Assembly: GCA_021413885.1 (NCBI GenBank)
Contig: JAIOPM010000003.1
Coordinates: 5,155 to 69,154, forward strand
Reading direction: 5' to 3'
DNA: 64,000 nucleotides
Source: Planctomycetota bacterium
GTDB lineage: Bacteria; Planctomycetota; UBA1135; GCA-002686595
Shown here: one piece after another, positions 15,472 through 24,075 of the stretch
Layout: each line of letters begins with the position of its first letter
Numbering within the stretch: the first letter of the stretch is position 1
Program-made: the position numbers and the translations under genes
Notes under the pieces: generated by a model
Told to the model about the DNA's origin: nothing
The model's database searches: none
Seen by the model: the letters and a program-made list of their open reading frames with translations, nothing else

Positions 15472-16950
15472 TCAGACTTCCGTCGCGCAGCGCAAGATCG
15501 CCTCGGCGGTGCGATCGATGTCGGCCTCCGTCGTCGACCAATTCGTCACCGAGATGCGAAGCGCAACGCGGCCGCGCCACGTCGTCGTTCCGAGCCAACA
15601 CGTGCCGTCCTGTTGGACCTTCGTCGCCACCGCGCGCGTCCTCTGGTCGGCGGCGACCGCGTCGTCGCCGGGAGCTGCGAAACGCACCAAGACCTGATCG
15701 AGAACGACGTCGTTCAGGATGGTGACGCCTCGCGCTTCGGAGAGACGTCTCGCCATCCGACGCGCGAGAGCGCAGCAACGGTCGACGAGCTCGCGCACGC
15801 CGGAACGACCTAGAGTTCGCAAGGCCGCATAGACGCCGAGACCGCGCGCGGCGCGCGACGATTCGGGGACCCAGTCGTACGCGTTGTAAGCGTCGTCGTT
15901 GCCGCGCACGAGGTACGCCGCGGTGACGTTCATCGCCGCGCGATGCGCCACGGGATCCGCGGTCAAAGCGATGCCGCAGTCGTACGGGACGTTCAACCAC
16001 TTGTGCGCATCGGTGGCCCACGAGCGCGCGAGCTCGACGCCGTCGAGCTGGTGACGCAGCTCGTCCGACGCTGCGGCCCACAAACCGAACGCGCCGTCGA
16101 CGTGCAACCACGCGCCGGCCTTCGCGGCCGCTTCGCCGATCGGACGCAGCGGATCGAACGCGCCGGAATTCACGTTGCCCGCTTGGGCGCACACGATCGT
16201 CGGGCCGCGGACGGCGCGGAGCTCGCGCTCGAGTTCGTCCGCGCACATGCGACCTTGCTCGTCGGCGGCGACGCGCACGACGCGTTCGACGCCGAGGCCG
16301 AGCAAACGTAGAGCGACATAGATCGTGACGTGCGCTTCCTCGCCCGCGAGCACCGTGATCGGCGGCGCGCCGTTCAGTCCTTTCGCTTCGACGTCCCAAC
16401 CGGCGTCCCGCAACACTGCATGGCGCGCCGCGGCGAGTCCGACGAAATTCGCCATCGTGCCGCCGGTCACGAAACCGAAGCTCGCGTCGGCGGGCAGGCG
16501 GAGAACGTCCTTCAACCACGTTCCCGCGACTTCCTCGACGACGCTCATCGCCGGCGACGAAACGTAGTTGCCCGCGTTCTGATCCCACGCCGCCGCGAGC
16601 CAACTCGTGGCGACCGCGACCGGAAGACTGCCGCCCATCACGAAACCGAAGTAGCGCGGGCCCGCCGTCGCGACGAGCCCGGGCTCGACCGCCGTCGCAA
16701 GCCGCTCGAGCATCCGCTTCGGATCGTCGGGACGTTCAGGGAGAGGACCGCCGAGCACCGCACGCAGCGCATCCGGAGCGATCGGCACACCGACCGAACG
16801 CTCGCGCAACCCGGCGAGATATCCGCGCGCCAGCTCGGCGGCGCGGTCGAGCAACTCAACGTTCAGGTGCTCGCCGCGGGGAGGATCTTCGACTTCCGCG
16901 CGCAGACCCGAAGGCTGCGGTTCGCTGCCGGAGCTGGGGGTGACATCCAT
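15472..16950 (-). CDS. Pyridoxal-phosphate-dependent group II decarboxylase
   Basis: The product is 492 aa, the usual length for the aromatic-amino-acid/glutamate decarboxylase family (fold type I). PLP contacts are visible: TGGTMANFVGLAAARH (about 162-177), His207 in EEAHVTI stacking on the ring, Asp285 in HVDGAFG pairing with the ring nitrogen, and Lys317 in DAHKWLNVPYDCG forming the Schiff base. It would decarboxylate an L-amino acid to an amine in the cytoplasm. Substrate choice (Tyr, Trp, Phe, Asp or other) cannot be fixed by eye. It is monocistronic. The ATG at 16950 leaves a polar 25-residue tail before the first conserved helix. Confidence 0.92.
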   Translation of the reverse strand: MDVTPSSGSEPQPSGLRAEVEDPPRGEHLNVELLDRAAELARGYLAGLRERSVGVPIAPDALRAVLGGPLPERPDDPKRMLERLATAVEPGLVATAGPRYFGFVMGGSLPVAVATSWLAAAWDQNAGNYVSSPAMSVVEEVAGTWLKDVLRLPADASFGFVTGGTMANFVGLAAARHAVLRDAGWDVEAKGLNGAPPITVLAGEEAHVTIYVALRLLGLGVERVVRVAADEQGRMCADELERELRAVRGPTIVCAQAGNVNSGAFDPLRPIGEAAAKAGAWLHVDGAFGLWAAASDELRHQLDGVELARSWATDAHKWLNVPYDCGIALTADPVAHRAAMNVTAAYLVRGNDDAYNAYDWVPESSRAARGLGVYAALRTLGRSGVRELVDRCCALARRMARRLSEARGVTILNDVVLDQVLVRFAAPGDDAVAADQRTRAVATKVQQDGTCWLGTTTWRGRVALRISVTNWSTTEADIDRTAEAILRCATEV

Positions 16951-17003
16951 GGTTCGATGAAGGCGCGCAGTCGCAGGGTACCAACCGCATCGAACTCGAC
17001 GCC

Positions 17004-17081
17004 ATGCGTCGACGCGGCGGCAAGTTCGCAGTCGCTCTCGACACCCATTCGATGCGGCCGTCGATGAAGACGCTCATCCAG
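17004..17081 (+). pseudogene. Decayed fragment of a winged-helix-like C-terminal domain
   Basis: A short plus-strand frame reads RRGGKFAVALDTHSMRPSMK, then TLIQ. This matches the C-terminal domain of the intact 165-aa protein at 27977-28474 (QRGEEIAAALDTDTYSMRP, then SMKRLIEA). A block of 23 nt (17047-17069) is identical to 28380-28402. Upstream and downstream similarity breaks down, two codons are missing and there is no complete gene. I interpret it as the remnant of a paralogue. It lies between two minus-strand genes in otherwise featureless DNA. Confidence 0.6.
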
Positions 17082-17196
17082 GTCCGCGAGCGAAGGTCTT
17101 GGTGGTGGAGCCAGTGCACCTCGGCGAGCGGCCGCGACACGCGTTCGATTGCACCGAGCCCGGCATTCGTGACCGCCGGGCGGAGGTCGCTCTCGA

Positions 17197-17802
17197 TCAG
17201 TCGAACCCGCGCGGCTCGTAGTTCCTGACGAACTCGATCAGGTCCTCGAAGTAGTCGTGGTATCCGAACGCTCGCATCTCTTCGATGGCTTCGTCCGGAG
17301 TCCACCCGTTCCTTTCGATGCGCCAGAGCGCCGCCATCGTTCCCGTTCGGTCCTTCCCGCGCTCGCAGTGGAAGAACACGGGTCGCTTCGTCGGATCGAG
17401 CACGGTCGTGAAGAACAAGCGAACCTGCTCGTCGGTCGGCGGCTCGCTGCCGAACAGGTCGGCCTGCATCGGAATCTGCACCAGCGTCATGCCGGCGGCT
17501 TCGACGTCGTCGCTCTCTCGGTAACTGCGGAGCGAAATGACCGTCTTGATGCCGAGTCCCGCAAGCTCTCGGAAGTCCGCTGCGTCCGGTTGCGATCCCC
17601 GATAGAGGAACTCGTCGATCTGAGCGAAGTTCTCGAGTCCCTCCAGTCGCTTCGCGAAGGGCTTGCCACTCGCGGTCGACGTGGCGAGAGGCGCATCGAT
17701 CGCGCGGCAACCTCCGAGGGCCAGGAGCACGAGCAACAGCGCGAACGCGGACCTGTGGTTCGTGAAGCTGGGGCCATACGCAACGTTGCGCGGACGACTC
17801 AT
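17197..17802 (-). CDS. Tyrosine/dual-specificity phosphatase lipoprotein
   Basis: The product is about 201 aa from the ATG at 17802; an upstream in-frame ATG at 17931 would put 43 unlikely residues before the signal peptide. A lipobox (LLALGGC) anchors it to the membrane. The catalytic P-loop is HCERGKDRTG, an exact C-x5-R-T/S phosphatase motif, preceded by the NFAQIDEFLYRGSQPDA opening typical of cyanobacterial and planctomycete Tyr_phosphatase-type proteins, and by a candidate general-acid region around QADLFGSEPP. It would remove phosphate from phosphotyrosine or other phospho-substrates outside the inner membrane. It stands alone, divergent from the PRC-barrel gene. Confidence 0.88.
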   Translation of the reverse strand: MSRPRNVAYGPSFTNHRSAFALLLVLLALGGCRAIDAPLATSTASGKPFAKRLEGLENFAQIDEFLYRGSQPDAADFRELAGLGIKTVISLRSYRESDDVEAAGMTLVQIPMQADLFGSEPPTDEQVRLFFTTVLDPTKRPVFFHCERGKDRTGTMAALWRIERNGWTPDEAIEEMRAFGYHDYFEDLIEFVRNYEPRGFD

Positions 17803-18003
17803 GAGATGTGTCGATCGTCTCGTCGCGGCCGGCGGTCCTACGTTGTCGCCGAACGAGCGGGACCCCTCGGAACGCACGCGTCCTCGGTCCGCCGCGTGAT
17901 CAGGCGGGAGGCGGGTGCGGTTCAGAGTCATTGGTAATCCCGCTTCGAACAGCCCGAACAGAATGTCGTCGGTCGCCCAAAAAGCCTAGCCACAGGAGAA
18001 GCA

Positions 18004-18387
18004 ATGAAAGACGCGAGCAGCATGACAGCGGAGAAGCACGGAGCCGTATCGGCCTCCAAGATCATCGGCGAAGCCGTGATCAACCGCGAGAACGAGAACC
18101 TAGGCAAGATTCACGAGCTGGTGTTCGATGCCGGCAACGGCCACCTGACCTACGCCGTGCTCTCCTTCGGCGGCTTCATGGGCATGGGCAACAAGTTGTT
18201 CGCCTTGCCGTGGGGCGCGCTCGAGTTCTCCCGCACGGAGAACAAGCTCGTCCTCAACGTCGACAAGGAGAAGCTGAAGTCGGCTCCCGGCTTCGACTCG
18301 GCCGCGAAGTGGCCGGACTTCGCGGACAGGACGTGGGGCAGCAGCATTCACACGTACTACGGCTACCCCCCGTACTGGAAGAACTAG
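18004..18387 (+). CDS. PRC-barrel domain protein
   Basis: The product is 127 aa and soluble. Residues from about 19 onward form one PRC barrel (SKIIGEAVINRENENLGKIHELVFDAG, broken here into the segments SKIIGEAVINRENE and LGKIHELVFD, then YAVLSFGGFMGMGNKLFALPW). This beta-barrel fold is found in the photosynthetic reaction centre H subunit and RimM. Free-standing bacterial copies are often stress or storage related and bind protein or RNA partners. An AGGAG ribosome-binding site (CACAGGAGAAGC) sits just before the ATG. The gene is monocistronic and followed by a strong hairpin. Confidence 0.88.
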   Translation: MKDASSMTAEKHGAVSASKIIGEAVINRENENLGKIHELVFDAGNGHLTYAVLSFGGFMGMGNKLFALPWGALEFSRTENKLVLNVDKEKLKSAPGFDSAAKWPDFADRTWGSSIHTYYGYPPYWKN

Positions 18388-18402
18388 GAGCGCGATACGA
18401 GC

Positions 18403-18435
18403 GCCCGCCGACCGCGGTATCCCGCGTCGGCGGGC
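18403..18435 (+). terminator. Hairpin downstream of the PRC-barrel gene
   Basis: GCCCGCCGAC (18403-18412) pairs exactly with GTCGGCGGGC (18426-18435). The inner GCGG/CCGC extends the stem to about 14 bp around a short TATC-containing loop, 16 nt after the stop codon. No T-run follows, so it may be a Rho-assisted or 3'-stabilising element rather than a classical terminator. The remaining 264 nt to the alcohol dehydrogenase gene hold no gene, only an AGGAG ribosome-binding site at 18690-18694. Confidence 0.65.
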
Positions 18436-18699
18436 ACTCGTTCACACCCGTTCTCGCACGCTGCTGCCGCTCCCTTTGCAGCGTGATTCCACGAGATGAC
18501 CGCAGGCGTCTACCCAGCCTTGTCGGGCCGACCGAGTAGATCGGCGTATGGTCGACGTCGCGCCGCACGGGCACGCTGACGATTCACGCGGTCGTCGAAA
18601 GTCGCTCCGACGGAGAGCCTCGGCGGAACCGCGGTTGATCTCTAGTTTGGCGGAGACGACCGACTGCCGCGTCGGTTCGGATCCAAAGCAGGAGCGACC

Positions 18700-19737
18700 A
18701 TGCGAGCCCTCGTCTATCTCGGACCCGGCAAGAAGGACTTGCGCGATGTCCCCAAGCCCAAACTGGACGCGCCCACGGACGCGATCGTCAAGGTCACGCG
18801 CACGACGATCTGCGGAACGGATCTGCACATCTTGAAGGGCGACGTCGCCACCTGTCAGCCGGGGCGCGTGCTCGGTCACGAAGGAGTCGGTGTGGTCGAG
18901 TCCGTCGGACCCGGTGTCGCGACGTTCAAGCCCGGCGATCGAGTGCTGATCTCGTGCATCTCCGCGTGCGGTCGCTGCGATGCGTGCCGCAAAGGCATGT
19001 ACTCGCATTGCGCGACCGGCGGCTGGATCCTCGGCAACAGCATCGACGGGACGCAAGCGGAGTTCGTGCGCATCCCCCACGCGGACACGAGCCTCCATCG
19101 CATTCCGGCGGGCGCCGACGAAGAAGCGCTCGTCATGCTCAGCGACATCCTGCCGACCGGCTTCGAGTGCGGCGTGCAGAACGGCAAGGTGGCTCCAGGT
19201 TCGACGGTCGCGATCGTCGGCTCGGGGCCGATCGGGCTCGCGGCGTTGCTCACAGCTCAGTTCTACTCGCCGTCCGAAATCATCATGATCGATCTCGACG
19301 ACAACCGTCTCGAAGTCGCGAAGTCCTTCGGCGCGACGCAGCTCGTCAACAGCGCCGACGGCCACGCGGCCGAGGCCGTCAAGAAGCTCACCGCCGGACG
19401 CGGCGTCGATACCGCCATCGAGGCCGTCGGGATCCCCGCGACGTTCAACCTCTGCGAGGACATCGTCGCCGCCGGCGGCACGATCGCGAACATCGGAGTG
19501 CACGGCGTCAAGGTCGATCTGCACCTCGAACGGCTCTGGTCTCAGAACGTGACGATCACCACGCGTCTGGTCGACACCGTTTCGACACCGATGCTGTTGA
19601 AGACCGTTCAATCGAAGAAGCTCGACCCGAAGCGCCTGATCACTCATCGCTTTCGACTCGACGACATCGTCGATGCGTACGCCACCTTCGGCAATGCGGC
19701 GTCGACGAAGGCCTTGAAGGTGATGATCGAGGTGTAG
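18700..19737 (+). CDS. Zinc-dependent alcohol dehydrogenase (MDR family)
   Basis: The product is 345 aa, standard MDR length. Catalytic zinc ligands are Cys38 (TICGTDLH), His60 and Glu61 (GHEGVG). The structural zinc cluster is Cys90, 93, 96 and 104 (CGRCDACRKGMYSHC). The NAD(P)-binding turn is GSGPIGL (174-180) and the acidic end of strand 2 (IDLD) suggests NAD. It oxidises an alcohol or reduces an aldehyde in the cytoplasm. The sequence resembles the glutathione-independent and threonine-dehydrogenase-like group, but the substrate is unassigned. The AGGAG site 5 nt upstream fixes the start at 18700. It is monocistronic and convergent with the second kinase gene. Confidence 0.93.
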   Translation: MRALVYLGPGKKDLRDVPKPKLDAPTDAIVKVTRTTICGTDLHILKGDVATCQPGRVLGHEGVGVVESVGPGVATFKPGDRVLISCISACGRCDACRKGMYSHCATGGWILGNSIDGTQAEFVRIPHADTSLHRIPAGADEEALVMLSDILPTGFECGVQNGKVAPGSTVAIVGSGPIGLAALLTAQFYSPSEIIMIDLDDNRLEVAKSFGATQLVNSADGHAAEAVKKLTAGRGVDTAIEAVGIPATFNLCEDIVAAGGTIANIGVHGVKVDLHLERLWSQNVTITTRLVDTVSTPMLLKTVQSKKLDPKRLITHRFRLDDIVDAYATFGNAASTKALKVMIEV

Positions 19738-19785
19738 GGCGGTTCGAAACGCCGCGATCACGCGCGCCGCGCGCAGGGCTCGGCG

Positions 19786-22515
19786 TCAGCGTCGCAGCGG
19801 CCGCATCGGGCGTACGCCCAAGTGATTGATGCGCAGGTCGGACGTCGAGTTGTTGCGGTATGCGGAGCGCGCGTGAACGGCGGAGTGATAGAAGCTGCCG
19901 CCGCGACTCACGTGATTGAGTCGCGCGGAACCACTGGCTTCCGTCGCGGGATCGGCGGCGGGCTCGCCGTAGAGACCGTACGTGTCGCGACACCACTCCC
20001 ACACGTTGCCGTGCATGTCGAAGAGCCCGAACGGATTGGGCGCGAACGAGCCGACGGGGGCATGGACCGCATAGCCGTCGTCGAGCTCGGGCCAATCGGC
20101 GATCGACGGCCACGAGGCGCCGGCTCGCGCCGCGGCGCGATCGGCCAAGTTCGCGGAGCCTTCGAGACGCGCGCGGTCCTCGCCCGTCGACCACGGCGTG
20201 ATCGTCCCGGCGCGCGCGGCGTACTCCCATTCAGCTTCGGTCGGCAGAGCGAATTCGAGGCGCGCCAAGACTTCGTTGCAGTCGTTCCAACTCACTTGTT
20301 CGACCGGATGGCGGAGATCGTTCTGTTTGCCGGCGAAGGCGTTGGACGGTCCATAGATGCTCGGGTTGCTCCCGGTCAGGCGCAGCCACTGGCCTTGCGT
20401 CATTTCATATTTCGACACGAAGAACGGCTCGACCTCGACTTCCGCCACCGGGCCTTCATTCGCTTTCGCGTCGCGGTCGTAGTTCGCGCCCTGCGGATCC
20501 GACGCCTGCGCGCCCATCGCGAAAGCACCGCCGGGCAACAGCACGAGGACGAGCCCCGAATCCTCGGTCACCTCGAGCTCGCCGGACTTCGCATCTCGCA
20601 CGGCAGGCACGCCGGTCTGCAAGTGCGCGAACTCCGAGAACCCCGAGTGCGGGTCGCGCCCGATCGGCAAGAGACCGAGCTGCGGCGACAGCTTCAACCC
20701 CGCGTACAGCGGACTCCGTGACGCCTCGTCGATCGCTGCAGTCCACGCGGCGCTCGCGTCTTTCCCGCTCACCGACTCTTCCTCGATGACGTTCGCGAAC
20801 CGCAAGCGATGTTCGACGTCCGCGAGCAATCCGTGTTCGGGCTTGGCGAACGCGTCGAGTCGCTCGATCAGCCCGTGCAGCGTGTCGTGTTGCCACTGTT
20901 CCTCCGGCGTCGCGAAGACCCACTTCGCGGCGGCCTCGCCGGAAGCGGGAGTCACCGAACCGGCGCGACGGAATTCGTCGAGCGTCTTTCGATGGAGTTC
21001 GCGCCGCGCGACCAGCGCACGCGCGTCGTTCAACCACGACTCGTAGGTCCGCACGTTCTCGGGATGCGCGGGCCAGAGCCGAGCGGCGCTCTGTTCGAGC
21101 TGCGCCAACCGCGTGACGTCCGCGAGTCGCAGGATCTGCGCGGCGCGTTCGCTGGCGAGCTTCTCGCTGCGCTGCGCCTCCGCTTCGCTCGCGCGCGCCG
21201 CCTGCTCGCTCTCGCGACGTCGCTCGCTCAAGTCCGCGAGCTCGGCGTTCTTGCGCGACAGGACCCACGCCGCGGTGCTCGAACCGAGCACGATCAACGC
21301 GCTCGCCGCGAGAATGGTCGTCGCGAGCGCCTTGTTGCGCACGAACCACTTGCGTAGCTCCGCGTACGCGCCGGTCTCGTACGCGCGCACGACGCGGTTC
21401 TCGAGGTACGCACGCAAGTCGTCGGCGAACTCGAGCATGCTCGAGTAGCGCGCTGCAGGCTCGCGCGCCATCGCCTTCTCGCAGACCGCGATCAGCTCGA
21501 CGGGCGCATTGCGCGCGCGCTCCGCGAGCGACGCCGGAGCGCCTTCGCGCAGCCGAGTCCAGACGGTCACGGCATCCGGCTCGGCGCCCGGTTCGCCGTA
21601 CGGCATGTGCTCCGCGAGCAGGAAGTAGAGAATCGCTCCGAGCGAATACACGTCCGACGCGGGCCCCATCTCCGCGAGCGCGCCTCGACCTTGCTCCGGC
21701 GACATGTACGCCGGCGTGCCGAGGATGTCGCCGTCCAACGTCTTCAGCGGCGAGCTCCGGTCACCGCGCACCGTGTCGTGGCGATCCGTGTGCACGAGAA
21801 AACTCGTGTCCGGCTCGCGCTTCAGCCGCACGGCGCTCGTGTCGTCGCGGCCGAGCACGCGCGCGAGACCCCAATCCATCACGTACACCTCGCCGAACGC
21901 TCCGACCATCACGTTGGCCGGCTTGAGGTCGCGGTGGATCACCTTCTTGCTGTGCGCGTAAGCCATCGCCTCGCACACCTTCAGAAGGACTCCGACGGCG
22001 CGCGTCTGCGTCCAACCTTCCTTGCCCTCGCGGACGAGCGCGAAGATCGCTTCGAGATCGCGGCCCGCGACGAGACGCATCGTGAAGTACACGCGGCCTT
22101 GTTCGTCGAGGCCGATCTCGTGGACCGGCACGATGCCGGGGTGATCGAGTTGGCCGGTGACCTGCGCTTCCTCGATGAAGCGAGCGAGCGCGGGTGAGCC
22201 GCTGTCGTTCTGCGGCTCGCCCTCCGCGCGCAGCACCACCTTCATCGCCAAGTTGCGGCGCAGGTCCTCGTCCCACACCTTCAAGATCGCGCCCATGCCG
22301 CCGCTCGCGACGTGCTCTTGCACTCGATAGCGCGCGAAGCCGGTCGTCCGCGACGTCAGCCGCGTCACCACGTCCGACGCGGAATCACGCGCGACGTCGG
22401 CCTTCGCGCCGGCTTTCCAGGGCGACGGATCTTGCGGCGAGTCGGACGTCGGTTCGGCCACGATCGAGACTGCGGCCGGATCGGCTTCGAGCTTCCCGAT
22501 GGAAGCGCTCTTCAC
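19786..22515 (-). CDS. Second membrane Ser/Thr kinase with FGE-like C-terminal domain
   Basis: The product is 909 aa from a GTG start and is a paralogue of the kinase at 2566-5418. The kinase region has glycine loop SGGMGAI (about 71-77), Lys92, HRDLKPAN (194-201), DWG (214-216) and GTPAYMSPEQ. One membrane helix lies near 395-415, followed by a coiled-coil-like stretch rich in Glu, Arg and Ala (about 425-470). The C-terminal FGE-like module runs from about 655 (VLVLLPGGAFAMGAQ, LPTEAEWEYAARAG, GLFDMHGNVWEWCRDTYG, RGGSFYHSAVHARSAYRN). It lacks the paired active-site cysteines, so formylglycine synthesis is unlikely. It lies 68 nt downstream of a secreted PKD/HYR-like protein gene on the same strand and may be co-transcribed with it. 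There is no sigma factor here. Confidence 0.92.
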   Translation of the reverse strand: MKSASIGKLEADPAAVSIVAEPTSDSPQDPSPWKAGAKADVARDSASDVVTRLTSRTTGFARYRVQEHVASGGMGAILKVWDEDLRRNLAMKVVLRAEGEPQNDSGSPALARFIEEAQVTGQLDHPGIVPVHEIGLDEQGRVYFTMRLVAGRDLEAIFALVREGKEGWTQTRAVGVLLKVCEAMAYAHSKKVIHRDLKPANVMVGAFGEVYVMDWGLARVLGRDDTSAVRLKREPDTSFLVHTDRHDTVRGDRSSPLKTLDGDILGTPAYMSPEQGRGALAEMGPASDVYSLGAILYFLLAEHMPYGEPGAEPDAVTVWTRLREGAPASLAERARNAPVELIAVCEKAMAREPAARYSSMLEFADDLRAYLENRVVRAYETGAYAELRKWFVRNKALATTILAASALIVLGSSTAAWVLSRKNAELADLSERRRESEQAARASEAEAQRSEKLASERAAQILRLADVTRLAQLEQSAARLWPAHPENVRTYESWLNDARALVARRELHRKTLDEFRRAGSVTPASGEAAAKWVFATPEEQWQHDTLHGLIERLDAFAKPEHGLLADVEHRLRFANVIEEESVSGKDASAAWTAAIDEASRSPLYAGLKLSPQLGLLPIGRDPHSGFSEFAHLQTGVPAVRDAKSGELEVTEDSGLVLVLLPGGAFAMGAQASDPQGANYDRDAKANEGPVAEVEVEPFFVSKYEMTQGQWLRLTGSNPSIYGPSNAFAGKQNDLRHPVEQVSWNDCNEVLARLEFALPTEAEWEYAARAGTITPWSTGEDRARLEGSANLADRAAARAGASWPSIADWPELDDGYAVHAPVGSFAPNPFGLFDMHGNVWEWCRDTYGLYGEPAADPATEASGSARLNHVSRGGSFYHSAVHARSAYRNNSTSDLRINHLGVRPMRPLRR

Positions 22516-22583
22516 CTACCGGTACTCAGGCGGCGACGAACTCTAGCCGCGTCGGCGCAACGCGGCAATCGAGCCGATCGCGC

Positions 22584-23654
22584 TCAGCGGTTGTAGATCA
22601 CGATGCAGTCGGTGGCGGTGAACGGAGTGCGGTCCCACAAGAGGCCGCTCAACTCGAGCTCGACCACCGTGCCGTTGGGCTCTTGATCGAGAGCGAGCGT
22701 CGACACGACGTCGAACTTGTTGAAGTGCACGTTCAGGTCGAGGATGCCGTCGGAGCCGAGCGTGTTGCAGCCGCACGGCGCGCCCTCGAACGGCGTGCCA
22801 CTGTCCTCGAACGCCATTTCCTTCGGCGGCACCGAGGCCGATCCGTCGGTCGAGCTGAGCGAGCGCTTGAGCACCACGGAGCCGAGGTCGACTTGCGTCA
22901 CGTCGAAGTCGTTGCCGAGCAAGCTCGTCGTCAGGATGACGACTGCTCCGCCCGAGCCTTGGACTTCGATCGGATTCGGACAGAAGCCAGGGCGAATGTC
23001 GAAGTGCGCGTGAGCGATCGGCCGCGGCGCGATCGTGATCGTCTGGATGCACGAGCTCGATTGGCAGCCGTCGTCCGCGCTCCACACGCGCAGCAGCGTG
23101 TCGGGTCCTTGCGACAGATCGTCGACGTAGGCGATCGCCGGATTCGGATTGCGGAGGTCGGTCGCGGTCGCCGAGCCCGTGACGCTCGGATCCGTCGGAT
23201 CACCTTGCAACACGGTGGCGTCGGGCGGACACGTGATCGCGGGCGCGGTCGTGTCCTGCACGGTCACCGACGTCGAGCAGTTCGAGACACCGAACTTGTT
23301 GCGCACGGCCAAGCCGACCGTGCACGTCAACGAGCAGGTTCCTTGCAAGTCGACGAAGAGCAGCGGCGTCGCGCTCGTCGGATCGTCGATGCTGAGCCGC
23401 GGATCGTTGCAGATCTCCCACTTGTAGGTGAGCGGGCCCTTGGCCGGATTCGTCGAGCCCGTGGCGTCCAGTTGAACGACGGCCACCGCGCCCTGGCACT
23501 CGACGACCTGCGCCGCGCCTGCGTTGCAGTTGGGCAGCGGGCCCGACGGAGCACTCTTCTGCTTGCTGTTGTCGGAGGGGAAGAGCACCGCGATCAATGT
23601 GAGCGCGGACAGCAGAGCGGGACTCGTCGAAACCAGGCCGGAGAGAGAGCGCAT
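22584..23654 (-). CDS. Secreted PKD/HYR-like protein
   Basis: The product is 356 aa with an N-terminal hydrophobic segment (about 8-25) that may be a signal peptide or anchor. Residues about 45-140 resemble a PKD-type Ig fold (VAVVQLDATGSTNPAKGPLT, then YKWEICND) with cysteines likely to form disulfides. A HYR-like domain starting DTTAPAITCPPDATVL follows to about residue 215. The last 140 residues, with more beta structure and a Cys-Gly-Cys segment, are unassigned and end in DCIVIYNR. Such domains act in adhesion or as spacers in planctomycete surface proteins. It precedes the second FGE-like kinase by 68 nt on the same strand. Confidence 0.75.
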   Translation of the reverse strand: MRSLSGLVSTSPALLSALTLIAVLFPSDNSKQKSAPSGPLPNCNAGAAQVVECQGAVAVVQLDATGSTNPAKGPLTYKWEICNDPRLSIDDPTSATPLLFVDLQGTCSLTCTVGLAVRNKFGVSNCSTSVTVQDTTAPAITCPPDATVLQGDPTDPSVTGSATATDLRNPNPAIAYVDDLSQGPDTLLRVWSADDGCQSSSCIQTITIAPRPIAHAHFDIRPGFCPNPIEVQGSGGAVVILTTSLLGNDFDVTQVDLGSVVLKRSLSSTDGSASVPPKEMAFEDSGTPFEGAPCGCNTLGSDGILDLNVHFNKFDVVSTLALDQEPNGTVVELELSGLLWDRTPFTATDCIVIYNR

Positions 23655-24075
23655 GTGGATCCTCGAACGTTCCGATTCGTCGAATCGGCGGGCAGGGTGG
23701 GCATGAAGCGACGCCGAACTCGCGGCGCCTCGTCCTTCAGCATCGCACGCACCCGCGAGCCTTGGGGATCGGCGACGTGAAATCTACGGCCCGAAGCTTT
23801 TGCCGGCGCGCGAGATCGAGAGCGTCGCGTCGCACGCGGCCGGCGTCACCTCCGGATGGCGCGCTGTCGTCGGTCCGCGCTCGGCTCTATCCGGCGGCTC
23901 TTCCCCGCAACGATGCGTAGAGCTTCGCGGGGTTCAGGAGGATGCGGACTCGCTGGGACGTCGGCGCCGCGGACGAACGGGACGTCACTCGTCCGCCGAA
24001 AGCAAACGCGACGCCGAAGGGCTGGAGCCCCTCGGCGTCGCGCGGATCAGCATCGACGCTCGGTGCGCGTCGAAC
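23655..24075. other. Intergenic region with one terminator, otherwise empty
   Basis: These 421 nt lie between two minus-strand genes. Apart from the hairpin at 24008-24041 (separate entry), I see no coding sequence that reads as protein. The promoter of the PKD/HYR-like gene must lie in the part near 23655-23800. Confidence 0.5.
24008..24041 (-). terminator. Intrinsic terminator of the secreted protein gene at 24076-25296
   Basis: Positions 24008-24023 pair with 24026-24041 (GCGACGCCGA against TCGGCGTCGC) with one A/C mismatch. The stem-loop starts about 34 nt after the minus-strand stop codon. Read on the minus strand it is followed by a T-rich tract (GTTTGCTTT), as expected of a factor-independent terminator. 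Confidence 0.7.
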
